DNA from: Tricholoma matsutake
Taxonomy: Eukaryota > Basidiomycota > Agaricomycetes > Agaricales > Tricholomataceae
NCBI GenBank assembly: GCA_026075535.2
Contig: AP026543.1
Coordinates: forward strand, 9,486,001 to 9,550,000
Reading direction: 5' to 3'
DNA length: 64,000 bases
The translations under genes and the position numbers were made by a program. Of this stretch, positions 1 through 10,510 are shown in pieces. A model generated the notes under the pieces. That model saw only the letters and a program-made list of their open reading frames with translations, had not been told where the DNA came from and did not search any database. Numbering within the stretch: the first letter of the stretch is position 1; each line of letters starts with the position of its first letter.

Positions 1-804
1 AACCCTTTGACCCCTCAATAGTCTTTCCAGCCATGCCGCTGCCCAACTTGATGCAAAACTCAGTGGTATGTCCAGTCTTCTTGCAAGTCAGATTGCCACA
101 AAGAAGGGGGGTGTATGTTTTGGGAACCTTAGCATGGGCTGTGAGTGCTATTGATGATTTAGTCTCCATACACTGGTCATTCTCGATCAGACTCTGTTCA
201 TTTTCTAAAAATTGATGGATATGATGGGAAGTGTACAGGGATTTCTGTGTAGAATTTGTGATATCGTGGGAGATAATGGAGTGGGCATGGGGGAAATGAT
301 CACTGAGGGAATTCAAAAGTATTATAGAGCACATAAGATCGGCTGTAATGTCACCCATAGTGAATGCATGTAATATGAGGGCACAAATGTGCTCCACTGT
401 CATGGGGAGTGGAGTGTCCCTTGTGCACTGAATGGCAAGGGCTTGTTGTAACAGCTGCACTTGGCAAACAGGTCCTTCTTTCAAATGTCGATCCCAGAGT
501 GCCTTCCAGTTGGTGTTGGGTCCCTTTGTCATGTCAAGAAAGGGGTGTTCCCCAATGGCGATGCTGGATGCCAAGAAAGTGAAGGCCACATGAGCGTTAG
601 CAGCCCAATTAGCAGCAGCATGCACTTCAGTGTCAGGTGGAGGTGAGATACATATTCGTAGAGGCTGTTGAGAGAAAGTGTAATGGTGACATCCTTGCAC
701 CATTCTTTGTAGTTAGATTCAAGTTTGTCGAGTTTGACCCCAGATTAGTGGATAGAGATCCTGATGAGGGGAACACAGACAGTGGTGTCAGAGGCTGTAG
801 TCAT
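1..804 (-). pseudogene. Ty1/Copia gag fragment (left-edge element, 5' part of polyprotein)
   Basis: Read on the minus strand, this matches the gag region of the Copia element at 31350-36669 along its length. Shared blocks include a start region, 'ALLNSLSDHFPHA', 'LENEQSLIENDQC', and a zinc-knuckle-like stretch reading C..L.CKKTGHTTEFC. The likely start ATG is at 804-802, and the reading runs off the window at base 1, so protease, integrase and RT would lie to the left. Frame changes are needed between about 640 and 470, so it is decayed. Gag would coat the RNA in virus-like particles. The identification rests on the internal comparison with the better preserved copy; the element boundary on the left is not visible. 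Confidence 0.8.
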
Positions 805-1010
805 TTTCTTCTGGTGTTTAGGATGTGGTGTAGTGATGGGATGGAATTGTAAAAGCAACAAAGAGATTAGATGTGCACCAGGACAGCCACTGCAGGGGGA
901 ATAAGTCTGTGATCCAAGGCAAGATTGTGATCAAAATTTGATTGCACAAATGACATCAGCACACGTTGAGTGGCTAGGAGTTTCTCTATCGTCAATTCAA
1001 TGATGAAAAA

Positions 1011-1021
1011 GGCCCATAACC
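1011..1021 (-). promoter_or_regulatory. Putative primer binding site of the left-edge Copia
   Basis: GGTTATGGGCC lies directly after the LTR end and is identical to the 11 bases after the 5' LTR of the Copia at 31350-36669 (31700-31710). Conservation at this exact place in two diverged copies suggests the minus-strand DNA primer site. The tRNA partner was not determined. Confidence 0.5.
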
Positions 1022-1380
1022 TATAGAGAATCGATCCTAGTGTAAACAAGATTAAACTCAGTCCTTGTATTAGAGACTCAATTCAGTTATACTGTACCTA
1101 GTGTAAACAAGATTAAACTAAGGTACAATTAGCAAGACATGATAATGTCAAACCTGAGATCATACTCACCTCAGTCCTTGTATTAGAGACTGAGGTGGTA
1201 GACCATCTGTCTACTGATATATATACATTGAGACAGACAAAGAGGAGAGATAAGAAAGGTAACCTAGTGTGTTTGTTGCATGCATAACAAAGGGGTGCAC
1301 TAAAAATAGCACACACATCAATCAGCACAGCCGACTCTTCCACATTGGGTAACATGCCATTCATGGTGTGTCTCTCAACA
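1022..1380 (-). repeat. 5' LTR of the left-edge Copia element
   Basis: On the minus strand it starts TGTTGAGAGA, like the LTR at 31350 (TGTTGAGAGTTACACC). It contains a TATATATA box, then the shared 'ACAAGGACTGAG|GTGAGT' block, and ends at ...TTCTCTATA directly before GGTTATGGGCC. That last 11-mer also follows the 31350-31699 LTR and is the likely primer binding site. The far LTR is outside the window. The terminal CA expected of an LTR reads TA here. Confidence 0.75.
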
Positions 1381-1563
1381 GGTGTATATGCTTTCTATCT
1401 GTGTAAATTACACCATCTGACCAGTTCTTCAGTTGGCTACCGATTGGGTGGTCTCATGGACCTCTCCCCCAATGATTGATGTGTCTGTCTCTGGGCCATT
1501 CAGATATAATGACTATAACCTTGATTCTCCAAATGTAAGTCCTCTGGTAGTTGCAAGGAAGCA
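1381..1563. other. Flank of the nested insertions; 5' leader region of the MULE gene
   Basis: This short unique stretch lies between the Copia LTR and the first copy of TGATCAGC. Removing the 1572-17956 insertion joins it to the MULE reading frame at an ATG spanning 1563-1565, so it is probably MULE 5' leader or an upstream exon. No MULE terminal inverted repeat was found here. Confidence 0.4.
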
Positions 1564-1943
1564 TGATCAGCTAGTGTTTTAAGGTCTGGTTCAGTCTGGT
1601 TTTTCACCCCCAAAAGGGGCAACCGTGGACCACAACTGGTCCAAACAGTCACCCAATTTGGAAGGACCACAACTGAACTGACTAGGACTGGTCCTAGTCA
1701 GTTTGGTTGCCCTCGAAAAACTGGTTGCCACCAGGCTTTCCAGCACTTTTTGATATGTAATTAAACTTATATACAGTCAAAGCCCTCTTAACCCATACCC
1801 CTTGGTCACAGCTCCAAGCTATGGGTTATGAGAGAGTATGGGCTTTCAGGATGTTAGTAAAAATAGACCAAAAAAAAACAATTAGAATTCTGAAAAATTA
1901 ATATGCTATCTTTGGAGTATTTGATGTCTTTCTAAGACAGTAT

Positions 1944-2395
1944 TCATATATGATGAAAGTAATCAGTAATATGGGTGGTAGCCAATGCCCGAGACCTTTC
2001 CAACCACATCTGATGTCCAAATGAGGCCAAAATTGCCTCAAGCTTGTGCATGATCAGATCATCAACACATTCAACATACCTGTTGATGATGGATGCTGCC
2101 TGGAACACCTCACAATATGCTGGACAGGGTTCAGGTGGCACATCATCCTCTACATTGTTGCCCCCACCATTGATGGGCCCCTCTTCCTGTGCATCCCGTG
2201 CAGCCCGCACAGCCTGACAAATTTCTTCATCCGTCATTGCTTCCATCATCTGGGACTCTTCAGGTGGGTTAAGAAGGGCCTCGATGTCCATCCTGTTCCT
2301 GCTTTGAAGTACACCAGTTGCTTCCAAGTTGTCAAGAGCACATCTGAGCTCATTCTCGATGGTCATGATGGGATTTTGATTGTGGGAAGGGGTGT
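1944..2395 (-). pseudogene. pogo-like transposase, C-terminal part
   Basis: This is the continuation of the transposase at 10511-12156, separated by the Gypsy element. Removing the Gypsy and one GAAGC copy rejoins the two halves without a frame change. The piece carries a low-complexity acidic stretch (EEGPINGG..NVEDDVP) and ends 'ITDYFHHI' then stop. It has no catalytic motif of its own and would be called hypothetical if read alone. Confidence 0.75.
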
Positions 2396-2400
2396 GAAGC

Positions 2401-3040
2401 TGTTAAGGGTGAAGCCTCAACCACTCAATCTGGTCGATGTCATTCGATGAGTCGTTCGGCACTAGTCTTACTCGGAGCATCCGATGTAAGATAGGTAGTG
2501 CACTCTAGCAGGGCTTCTGCATAGAGTCATTCAGGTTCATGCACTAAGGGGCTTCCTTAGTGGTTTCAAGTAAGTTCGTGAGTTGCAAGTTAAGGCTGTT
2601 AATTGCCTAGATCTAAACTAAGGACATCCCTACTATGAGTTGCAGTACTTATACTACAAGGGAGGTCCTTATTGTCCAATCAGAAAGATAGATGTGTATC
2701 AAGTAAGAATAGAAGCAATAGGCCTCATGCCTTGCATGAGGCATCTGATGTCAAGGACATGCTGCGCCGCAGCATGTCAATCGTGAGAGTCCGACATCAC
2801 AGATCTCATGTCAAGAGGCTGTTGTATCACAGCATGTGTGGGAGTGGGTTCAGGTGCATGGAGTCATCATGCATCAAGGGTGCCTTCCACGGGAAGGGGA
2901 TCGAATGCATGCAGTTGGCATGCATTGTGCATATGTCTGGTGTCAAGGACATGCCCTAGGCATGAATCATGGAGTGCCTCCTGTCTGGAGGGGATCGTCG
3001 GGTCGGTCAGGTTCCATGAGTTACAAGGAAAATTGTAACA
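2401..3040 (-). repeat. 3' LTR of the Gypsy element
   Basis: Starts TGTTAAGGGT and ends TTGTAACA; near-identical in large blocks to 9764-10505. The flanking GAAGC at 2396-2400 is the left copy of the target duplication. Confidence 0.9.
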
Positions 3041-3062
3041 TTACCCCCCCGCTATGGTCGAA
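3041..3062 (-). promoter_or_regulatory. Polypurine tract of the Gypsy element
   Basis: On the minus strand a GCGGGGGGGTAA run lies directly before the 3' LTR, the usual place of the plus-strand DNA primer. Confidence 0.6.
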
Positions 3063-3300
3063 AGTTCCACACTTCGACCTAAATCTTCATCTCTCCTTCG
3101 TGGTCTGATCAGGCATGGTCTGGTTATGTGGGTAGGTCGGGGTCAAGGGGTATGATGGAGGAATTGTTCATGTCCAAGCTTGGACCGTGATCGGGTTCTT
3201 TTCGTTTTATACTGCCTTTTAGCAGTGGTGTCAAAGAGTCGGTGGTGTCGTCGGAAGGGGGAGGGGTGTGTAGGGTTTGCGCAGTATCAAGAGTAATCAC

Positions 3301-3548
3301 TGTAGTTTTACATCTTTGGGGATGATCACTAGTTTAACATCTTTGCAGACGGTTGGTAGTTTAATGTCTTTTGTGGACAATCGCTAGTTTAACGTCTTTG
3401 TGGACAATTGCTAGTTTAACATCTTTGCAGATGATCGCTAGTTTAACGTCTTTGCAGACGATCGGTAGTTTAATGTCTTTGCAGACTGTCAGTAGTTTAA
3501 CGTCTTTGTGGACGATCAGTAGTTTAACGTCTTTGCGGACAGTCTGTT
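3301..3548. repeat. 27-bp tandem repeat, about nine copies
   Basis: Units of the form CTAGTTTAACGTCTTTGCAGACGATCG repeat every 27-28 bases (shown here as a 27-base unit read from positions 3413-3439). On the minus strand they encode a 9-residue repeat, KDVKLAIV(H/C), in one open phase, which differs from the ORF at 3554-4033. The repeat lies inside the Gypsy element just before its 3' LTR. Confidence 0.85.
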
Positions 3549-3553
3549 TGCAC

Positions 3554-4033
3554 CTAGTTGTGCTCAGTGGTCTGGGGTGTCGGTGTATGGGGGTATTGGC
3601 TGGAATGCAGCAATGTCCCCAGTTCTCCATGTCGTCCAAATAAGAGCTGCCTTGCCAGCTCAAATCTGCTTTCTTTGTCATAGTGGGTGTTCCACTGAAG
3701 GTCATTCCACAGTAGTGGGCTAATTCCCGCTAGTGGTCTCCTGCCTGGGGTCAGACCATCACGGTTGACAACAAATTGTTTGGGGAGATAGTCTCCACTG
3801 TCTAACTCTTCTTCGAAGCACCACTCCTCAAATTGTGCTTTTACCCAGGTCAAATCCATTTTTGTGCTCCTTCGCACATAGAGGCAGCATGTTGGGCAAG
3901 TCAAGGATATTCTCTTTATCCAGTCGTCTCTGTTTATCCAGAATGTGATTCCGTGCGGGCATTCCCAAGAGGGTTGCCCCAGCAGTCTGTTCATTCTTGG
4001 TGACTGGTCAATGACTCGTCGTCCAGTTGCCAT
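3554..4033 (-). CDS. Extra ORF of the Gypsy element downstream of pol, function unknown
   Basis: A 159-aa open frame from an ATG at 4033 (MATGRRVIDQSPRMN), in the pol phase but separated from pol by stops. It lies between integrase and the 3' LTR. It shows a possible zinc-binding arrangement (W-E-C-P-H ... LTCPTCC) and ends 'TPTPQTTEHN'. I do not recognise it. Its position is where some Ty3/Gypsy elements carry a third ORF, but nothing here looks like a membrane envelope protein (no signal peptide or transmembrane run). It is intact while pol is full of stops, which could be chance given its length. Confidence 0.45.
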   Translation of the reverse strand: MATGRRVIDQSPRMNRLLGQPSWECPHGITFWINRDDWIKRISLTCPTCCLYVRRSTKMDLTWVKAQFEEWCFEEELDSGDYLPKQFVVNRDGLTPGRRPLAGISPLLWNDLQWNTHYDKESRFELARQLLFGRHGELGTLLHSSQYPHTPTPQTTEHN

Positions 4034-4246
4034 GTTCTTCTCGTATTTGTTCTTTATCGAAAGGGGGTGGGGGTGGGAGTGAACGTGAAGGGCGTCAATG
4101 TTCAGTGGGTCAATTGTTGTTTAGGGGGTATCAGGGGTGTCATTTGGTTCAGATAGTGGGGGTTTCTTGGGTTCTTGTCAGAGATGGTACCTCTTCTTAT
4201 ATGCCATCAGGATCTCGGGGGCATTCTTCAGGTTCAATTTGGGTTC

Positions 4247-7200
4247 CTATGTGTTTTCGGATGTCAGGTAGTCAACCCATTTCATGAGGTAATGGTGTGT
4301 CTTGCCGTGCTTCTTGTGTGCGATGATCGCTTCCACCTCATATTCATTTTCTCCTTCCACAAGGTCGGGTGGTGGAGTCAGGAAATTTTGCCCATGAGTG
4401 TCATTCTCATGGTATCGCATGAGTAAAGCCACATGGAATACTGGGTGGATCTTCCATCTCGGTGGCAGTTTCAATCGGTATGTCGTTCTTGACAAGGCAT
4501 CTTCAATCATTCAGGGCCCTTCTCGTTTTGGTGCCAGTTTTCTCGTTGGGTAGCCAATTTTCAGGTTCTTGGAGTCAAGCCATACTTGTTCTCCAACCTT
4601 AAACGGTTCGTATCGCCCTTTCATTCGGGCAGCCATAGCCTGTCTGGCTAGTTCGTGTGCAGCAAGAGCTTCCCTTCTCACAGAGAGAAGTTCTTGGATT
4701 CTCTGTTCAGCAGCCGGCATGTTCATCTTTTCATATGGGGTGGGGATAGCGTGTGGTTGATATCCCATCATCAAGTAAAACGGCGAGTGTTTTACTGTGG
4801 AGTGCATTTTCTGGTTGTGCACAAATTCTGCCGTTGGGAGATAACATTCCCAATCTTCGGGTTTGTTCAAACAGAACATGCAGAGGTAAACCTCTAGCTC
4901 TTGGTTTACTCACTCCATTTCTCCATCGGTCTGGGGGTGATAGGCAGTGCTCATGGATAGCTTGATTCCGGGCAGTTGTCTGAGTTCTCAGAAGAGTTTG
5001 GATGCAAACCAAGGGTCTCTGTCTGAGATGATTCTTCTGGGGAGTCCAAATCTTGTGTACACATGGCGCAGGTAGAGGTCTGCAGCGCCAAGTGCATCAA
5101 TTGTCTTCGCGCAAGGGATAAAAATTACCCCCTTCGTAAGACCATGGTCTACCATGACCATGATTGAGTCAAATCCATTTATTACGGGCAGGTCCATAAT
5201 AAAATCTGTCGTTACCAGCTCAAATGGTCTGCTGGCATCGGATGATATCGGTGTTGGGGGTGGGGTCGTCAGGTGGGTGTTGATCTTCATTTTCTGGCAC
5301 TTTGCGCAGCCTTCGACGTACTTCTTGATGAAGTTGGCCATTCCTGGCCACCAGTAGTCTCGTCGGATCAGTTCGATCGTCTGCCATTGTCCAGGGTGCC
5401 CTGTCGTGATGCTATCATGATATTTCTGTATGATTGCTCGGCGGAGGGTCTCGTCCTGTGGCACATAGCACCTGTCTTTGAAAAAGAGCAGGCCGTCTTC
5501 GAATTTCCAGTCCTCCAATGCAGACTTGATTGGGGGAGTTCCGTTGTTTTTCAGGGCTCATAAAGCATCATTTACGAGGTCATCCTTCATTATTGCTGAG
5601 ACCAGGGCTCCCTGGAGCTCAGTGTTGATTGTTTTGACAAACAGTTCGTCAGCGAGGATGGTCTTGTCCTCGTTATCGGTGTCTTCTTTGGCTATGTGAT
5701 CTGCTCTCCTTGATAGGGTGTCAGATTGTACCATCTGTGATCCTGGTACGTGTTGTAGCTTCAGGTCGAATTGTGACAGGTAAATGGCCCATCTAGCCTG
5801 TTGTCGGTTCAGTTTCTGTGGCTGATGGAAGTACGTCAGGTTCTTGTGATTGGACAGTACTGTCACAGGGAACGGTGTCCCCTGTAGGTAGTGTCTCCAT
5901 GTCTCTAGCGCTTGGATCACTCCCAGTAGTTCCCTGTCATATATCTCGTAATTTCTTTCAGCTTCATTGAAAGAATGTGAGATATAGCCGCATGGGTGCC
6001 AGTCTCCATTGGCATCCTGCTGTCTGAGTACTGCGCCTGTCACAAATTTTGAGGCGTCAGATTCCACCACAAATGGTTTCGTTGCGTCTGGCATCAGTAG
6101 TACTGGGGCTTTGTTGAATTTCCTTTTCAGCGCATCGAACGACTGCTGGCAGCCGTTCATCCATTCGAATTTCTGGTTCTTCTTCGTCAAATCATTCAGT
6201 GGTTTGGCCAGATCCATGAAGTGTCCGATGAATCTTCGATAGAAGTTTCCAAATCCTAGGAAGGATCTTACATCCTTCACTGTCCTCGGCGTGGGCCAGT
6301 CCTTGATCCCAGCCAGCTTCGTGTTGTCCATTGCAAGTTCGTCGGGCCTGATGATCATGCCCAAGAAGTCAACTTCCTATATGTTGAATTTGCATTTCTC
6401 TATTTTCAGGTAGAGATTGCATTGCTGTAGTCATTCAAGGACCCTTTCAGTCCTTATCCGGTGTTCTTCTTCCATCTTCAAGAAGATCAGGATGCCATCC
6501 ATATAGATGACGAGCCATCCTTCATCTAGCATATCTTGGAGGAGATCATTCATCATGGCCTGGAATGTTGCTGGTGAGTTGCACAGCCCAAAGAACATCA
6601 CCATTGGCTCAAATAGCCCTCGGTTAGTCTTGAATGCTGCCTTCCACTCATCTCCTTTCTTTATCCATATGTTATGATATTCCCATCGAATATCAAGTTT
6701 CATGAAGAATCTCGCTCCCTTTAGCTTGTCCAAGAGGTCTCCAATCAGTGGCAGGGGGTAGTTGTTCCGGATCATTCCTTCATTCAGATAGTGATAGTCT
6801 TGGCAAGGTCGCAGAGCATCAGAGTCCTTCTTCGACACAAAGAAGAACGGGGATGCCATGGGTGATTTCAACGGTCGGATGTATCCTTTCTCCAGGTTTT
6901 CGTCTAGAAACTCGTTGAGTTTCTCTTGTTCCTTTGGTGTCAGTGGGTAGACTTTGCAATCCTTTGGTACAAAGCCTTCCTTCAAGTCAATTGCGTGATC
7001 CCATGGTCTTGACTCCAGGAATCGTTCAGATGTGACCTTTTCGAATACCTGTCTGTATTTCTGGTATTCTGGTGGCAGTAGGTCATCCAGGGTTTGCTTG
7101 CTGGCCTCTTTTCCCTCATCCTGTTCATGCGCGAGTCGCTGGAAAATGGATGTCTTTGCTCTGATCCATGTGCTCTTTGAGAATACGTATCGCGGGGAGT

Positions 7201-8485
7201 CTTTGGCCTTTGTGATCCTGGAGATTGTGTTTGTTTTCCATATGTACTTATGGGTCGGTCCTCGGTGCTCCCTGGTGAGGGGTGGTTCTTCTGGCAGTTC
7301 AAATATGCCAATGACTGGTTCCCCTCGTACGTATGCGGTCAGGAGGTCTGTCACATCTTGTTTGTGGGTCTCTTCCATTGCTTGTATTTCCATGCTGGTA
7401 TCTGCCAGTAGTTCCTCATCGGGTACCTCCTCGATCTTTACTTGAGGAGGGGTCTCCCTGGGCGTCAGTATTCTCATTTTGGTAGTACCATAATTGGGGG
7501 TTCCATAATCACATATTGGGGTAGCCCTTTGGGGGTTCTTTGTCCTGTTTCGTAGTCCCATTTTCCAGTTCTGGTTGCCGGTGCTTCCCTCCCCTGTGGA
7601 GGTTAGCAGTTCCTTCATCTTTTGCATGATTTGTCGTGCCCTGTCACATTCATTGTTTTTGCCCTTTTCCAGTTGCTTCTTCTTCTGGTTTTCTCGGGTC
7701 TTGGCAACGGCATGTCGTGCTGCTTCAAGCTTTCTGGCTTCCTTAGGAGTGCTGTTGCTTCTGGTCTTTGCGACAGCTATCTGGGTAGAATTCAGTTCTT
7801 TGGCTTTCTTTTCGGAAAGCCTTTCCTTTGTCTTTGCCATGGCTAGTCGTGCTCGGGCAAGGTTTCTCTCCTTCTCTTTGGAGAGTCTTTTTCTTGTTTT
7901 TGCCACAGCCAATCTGGCTCGGGCAAGGCTCCTCTCTTTCTCTTCAGAGAGCCTCTGTCTTGTTTTGGCCACGATGTGTGGAATTTGTGCCATTCTGTCA
8001 TTTGGCGCCTCCCTTTCGGTGTCTACCCTAGGAAGGTTTAGGGTGTTTGGGAGGGCCCGTTTGGCTCTTCTTGTCTTCTCCAAGATTTGTTTGATCTGAG
8101 CCCGTCATTCTTCATCTCGGAACTGAAGAGTTCCCTTCTTCCAGTCGATGATCGGGTTCACCTCCCGCAGCCATGACAGGCCCAGGATTACCGATTCCTT
8201 GCCTAGTCCAGCGACTAGGTATTCCATTGGGCAGCTCCATCCATTTATGTGGAGCTTCCCTTTCACGTATCTTGTGATCGTTCCCTGTCTGTTCAGGGTT
8301 CCATCTACATTTGTGGCCCAGATGGTATAGCCGAAGGGATATGTCTTGATCCCTTCTTGTTCGACAAATTTCAAGTCAATAAAGACTCCTCCTGCTCCAG
8401 AGTCAAGGAGCACGTTCATTGTGATGTCTTTCCTGTTGTCTGACTCAGCTACCCGAATAGACAGGCACATAGATGGTCTATTCAT
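4247..8485 (-). pseudogene. Gypsy pol: protease, RT, RNase H, integrase, chromodomain-like tail
   Basis: A single reading frame with no frameshift from 8485 to 4247, broken only by stops: TGA at 8107, 6433, 5560, 4990, 4912 and 4513, TAG near 6380 and 4249. Order: retropepsin ('VLLDSGAGGVFIDL', 'VILGLSWL'), a basic coiled-coil-like insert with five repeats of 'AKTR.RLS.EKE' (about 7980-7620), RT ('YPLPLIGDLLDKLKGARFF', catalytic loop 'VIYMDGILIF' where the usual YMDD second Asp is Gly), RNase H ('[17 protein letters not shown]', '[12 protein letters not shown]'), integrase zinc finger ('HDSITTGHPG'..'CAKCQ'), core ('VTTDFIMDLP', 'IISDRDPWFASK', 'YHPQTDGEME') and a chromodomain-like tail ('EAIIAHKKHGKTHHYLMKW'). 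Several stops replace arginines expected from the family. Confidence 0.9.
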
Positions 8486-8550
8486 GGTAGCTAAGAGTAC
8501 AGACCCTAGGGAGACTACAGTGGTGACTGGCGTCGTATCAGGCTGCTGTT

Positions 8551-9447
8551 CTAAAAACCCAATTCCTCCATGAGGTTGAGGGCTCGTTCCTTTTCTTCTT
8601 CATCTAGTTCATCCAGCATCGTGTGGATCTTCTGGTAGGTGTCCACCCCAGTCTTCTTCTGGGTGAAGTGGTTTCGGTAGGGAGGGGGCACTGACCCCAT
8701 CTGAGTGGGGTTCTTTCCATCCCTGTGGTCGGACAATCGGTGTCCCAGTTGGTGGCAGATGAAACACAATCCCTTCCAGAGGTGTTCCACGCGTTCTTGG
8801 TTCGTCAGTCGGTTGATGTCAAGAGAGGGCTGTCCTTTCTTTGTTGTTTTGTTTGTCTTCTGGTTCTGCCTGGTCTTTCCCAGGATTGCCATGGCCCGTT
8901 TCCATTGGCCTTCGTATTTTGAGGCTGCCTTTATCCAGCCCTCAAGAGTGTTGAGTACCGTTTCCATCGTGTGTACCCTCTTCAGTAATTTGGGGTGCAG
9001 TCCATCCATGAAGTACTCAATCATGGCTGCATCTTCTGTGATTCCTGTCCTGTCTTTCAGGATGCGGAAGTTCGCCACATATTCTTCAAGGTTCCCTGAA
9101 CCTTGCTTGAGATTCTTGATCTCTGTCTTTGCCATTCCGGCGTCATCGATCAGTGAGAAGGCCTCTAAGACCTTCTGTCAGAAGTCTGCATATTCACCGA
9201 GTCCCTCAGACTGGTGTTGGTTGATGAATGCCTGCGCCCAGGCAGCTGCTGTCCCTCCATTCATGAAGGACAGCGTGAAGATAATCTTCTTGTCATTTGT
9301 GTCATAGACCTGGTCATTGATTCGCAGGTATAGGTCTATCTCCTGCAGGAACTTGGTGGTCTTGGTCCGCTCTCCTGAGAAGTCTGTTGGTGATCGGATT
9401 CGAATGTCCTTCACGGACGTCATTGGTGTGGTTGCAGGTTCGGACAT
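8551..9447 (-). pseudogene. Gypsy gag with one in-frame TGA
   Basis: A 298-codon frame starts at 9447 (MSEPATTPMTSVKD) and is interrupted once by TGA at 9180-9178. The reading continues in the same frame to a TAG at 8553-8551. Seen in order: a retrotransposon-gag domain ('FSGERTKTTKFLQEIDLYL', 'NGGTAAAWAQAFI', 'EEYVANFRILKDRTG'), a basic linker, and a zinc knuckle reading CFICHQLGHRLSDH, where the last Cys of CCHC is replaced by His. Gag forms the particle shell and binds RNA. The pol frame starts at 8485 in another frame. Confidence 0.85.
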
Positions 9448-9763
9448 CTCATTATAGAGGTTGTCGGTTTTGTCTGTTAAGAAGGGGGTGGATGTTTCAG
9501 ATAGGGGTGCATGCGGTTGTTCAAAGTCTTTGTTGGTGAGGAAATCTCCTTGTTGTCTGTCGGTTGATCTGTAGAACCAACACTGTGCTGGAGTTGAGTA
9601 ACGGACTAGTCTTCCGTTGTATCGGTACCAAGATGAACCTGGCTGCAGTTCTGCTTCTCTTGGTGGTCGGTCTGGGGTTTGTCTAGACCTGGGTTGCTGT
9701 GGTGTGTATCGAGATGTATTGCCTACACCTAGGTAGGTGGGCTAGCAGATAGTTTAGATCTTA

Positions 9764-10505
9764 TGTTAAGGGTGAAGCCTCAACCACTCGATCTGGTCAA
9801 TGTTATTCAACGAGGTGCTTCCTCGATGAGTCGTTTGGCACTAGTCTTACTCGGAGCATCCGATGTAAGATAGGTAGTGCACTCTAGCAGGGCTTCTGCA
9901 TAGAGTCGTTCAGGTTCACGCACTAAGGGGCTTCCTTAGTGGTTTCGAGTAAGTTCATGAGTTGCAAGTTAAGGCTGTTAATTGCCTAGATCTAAACTAA
10001 GGACATCCCTACTATGAGTTGCAGTACTTATACTACGAGGGAGGTCCTTATCATCCAATCAGAAAGATAGATGTGTATCAAGTAAGAATAGAAACAACAG
10101 GCCTCATGCCTTGCATGAGGCATCCGATGTCACGGAGTGCTGTGGTGCAGCATGTCAGGAAACAATAAGAGATAAGCCTCATGCCTAGCATGAGGCATCC
10201 GATGTCACGGATCCGATGTCAAGGATTCAATATCAATCATGAGAGTCCGACGTCATGGATCTCATGTCAAGAGGCTGTTGTATCACAGCATGTGTGGGAG
10301 TGGGTTCGGGTGCATGGAGTCATCATGCGTCAAGGGTGCCTTCCACAGGAAGGGGATCAAATGCATGCAGTCGGCATGCATCACGCGTATGTCTGGTGTC
10401 AAGGACATGCCCTAGGCATGAATCATGGAGTGCCTCCTGTCTGGAGGGGATCATCGGGTCGGTCGGGTCGGTTGGGTTCCATGAGTTACAAGGAAAATTG
10501 TAACA
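9764..10505 (-). repeat. 5' LTR of the Gypsy element
   Basis: Has the same ends as 2401-3040, with an internal duplication near 10120-10230 (two copies of 'CCTCATGCC..GCATGAGGCATCCGATGTCA'), which explains its extra length. GAAGC follows at 10506-10510. Confidence 0.9.
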
Positions 10506-10510
10506 GAAGC

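Larger units (their letters stand above)
2401..10505 (-). mobile_element. Ty3/Gypsy LTR retrotransposon, complete structure, decayed ORFs
   Basis: Two LTRs (2401-3040 and 9764-10505) begin TGTTAAGGGTGAAGCC and end AAAATTGTAACA. They are flanked by the 5-bp duplication GAAGC (2396-2400; 10506-10510). Coding direction is minus: gag, protease, RT, RNase H, integrase, chromodomain-like tail, an extra downstream ORF, then a polypurine tract beside the left LTR. The LTRs are visibly similar, but 9764-10505 is about 100 bp longer because of a duplicated 'CATGAGGCATCCGATGTCACGGA' type block. The element is inserted inside the pogo transposase gene. It keeps more CpG than its hosts, so it is a younger arrival. 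Confidence 0.93.

Noticed and set aside
7575..8099. Plus-strand 174-residue frame
   Set aside because: Shadow of the repeated charged segment in the minus-strand Gypsy polyprotein.
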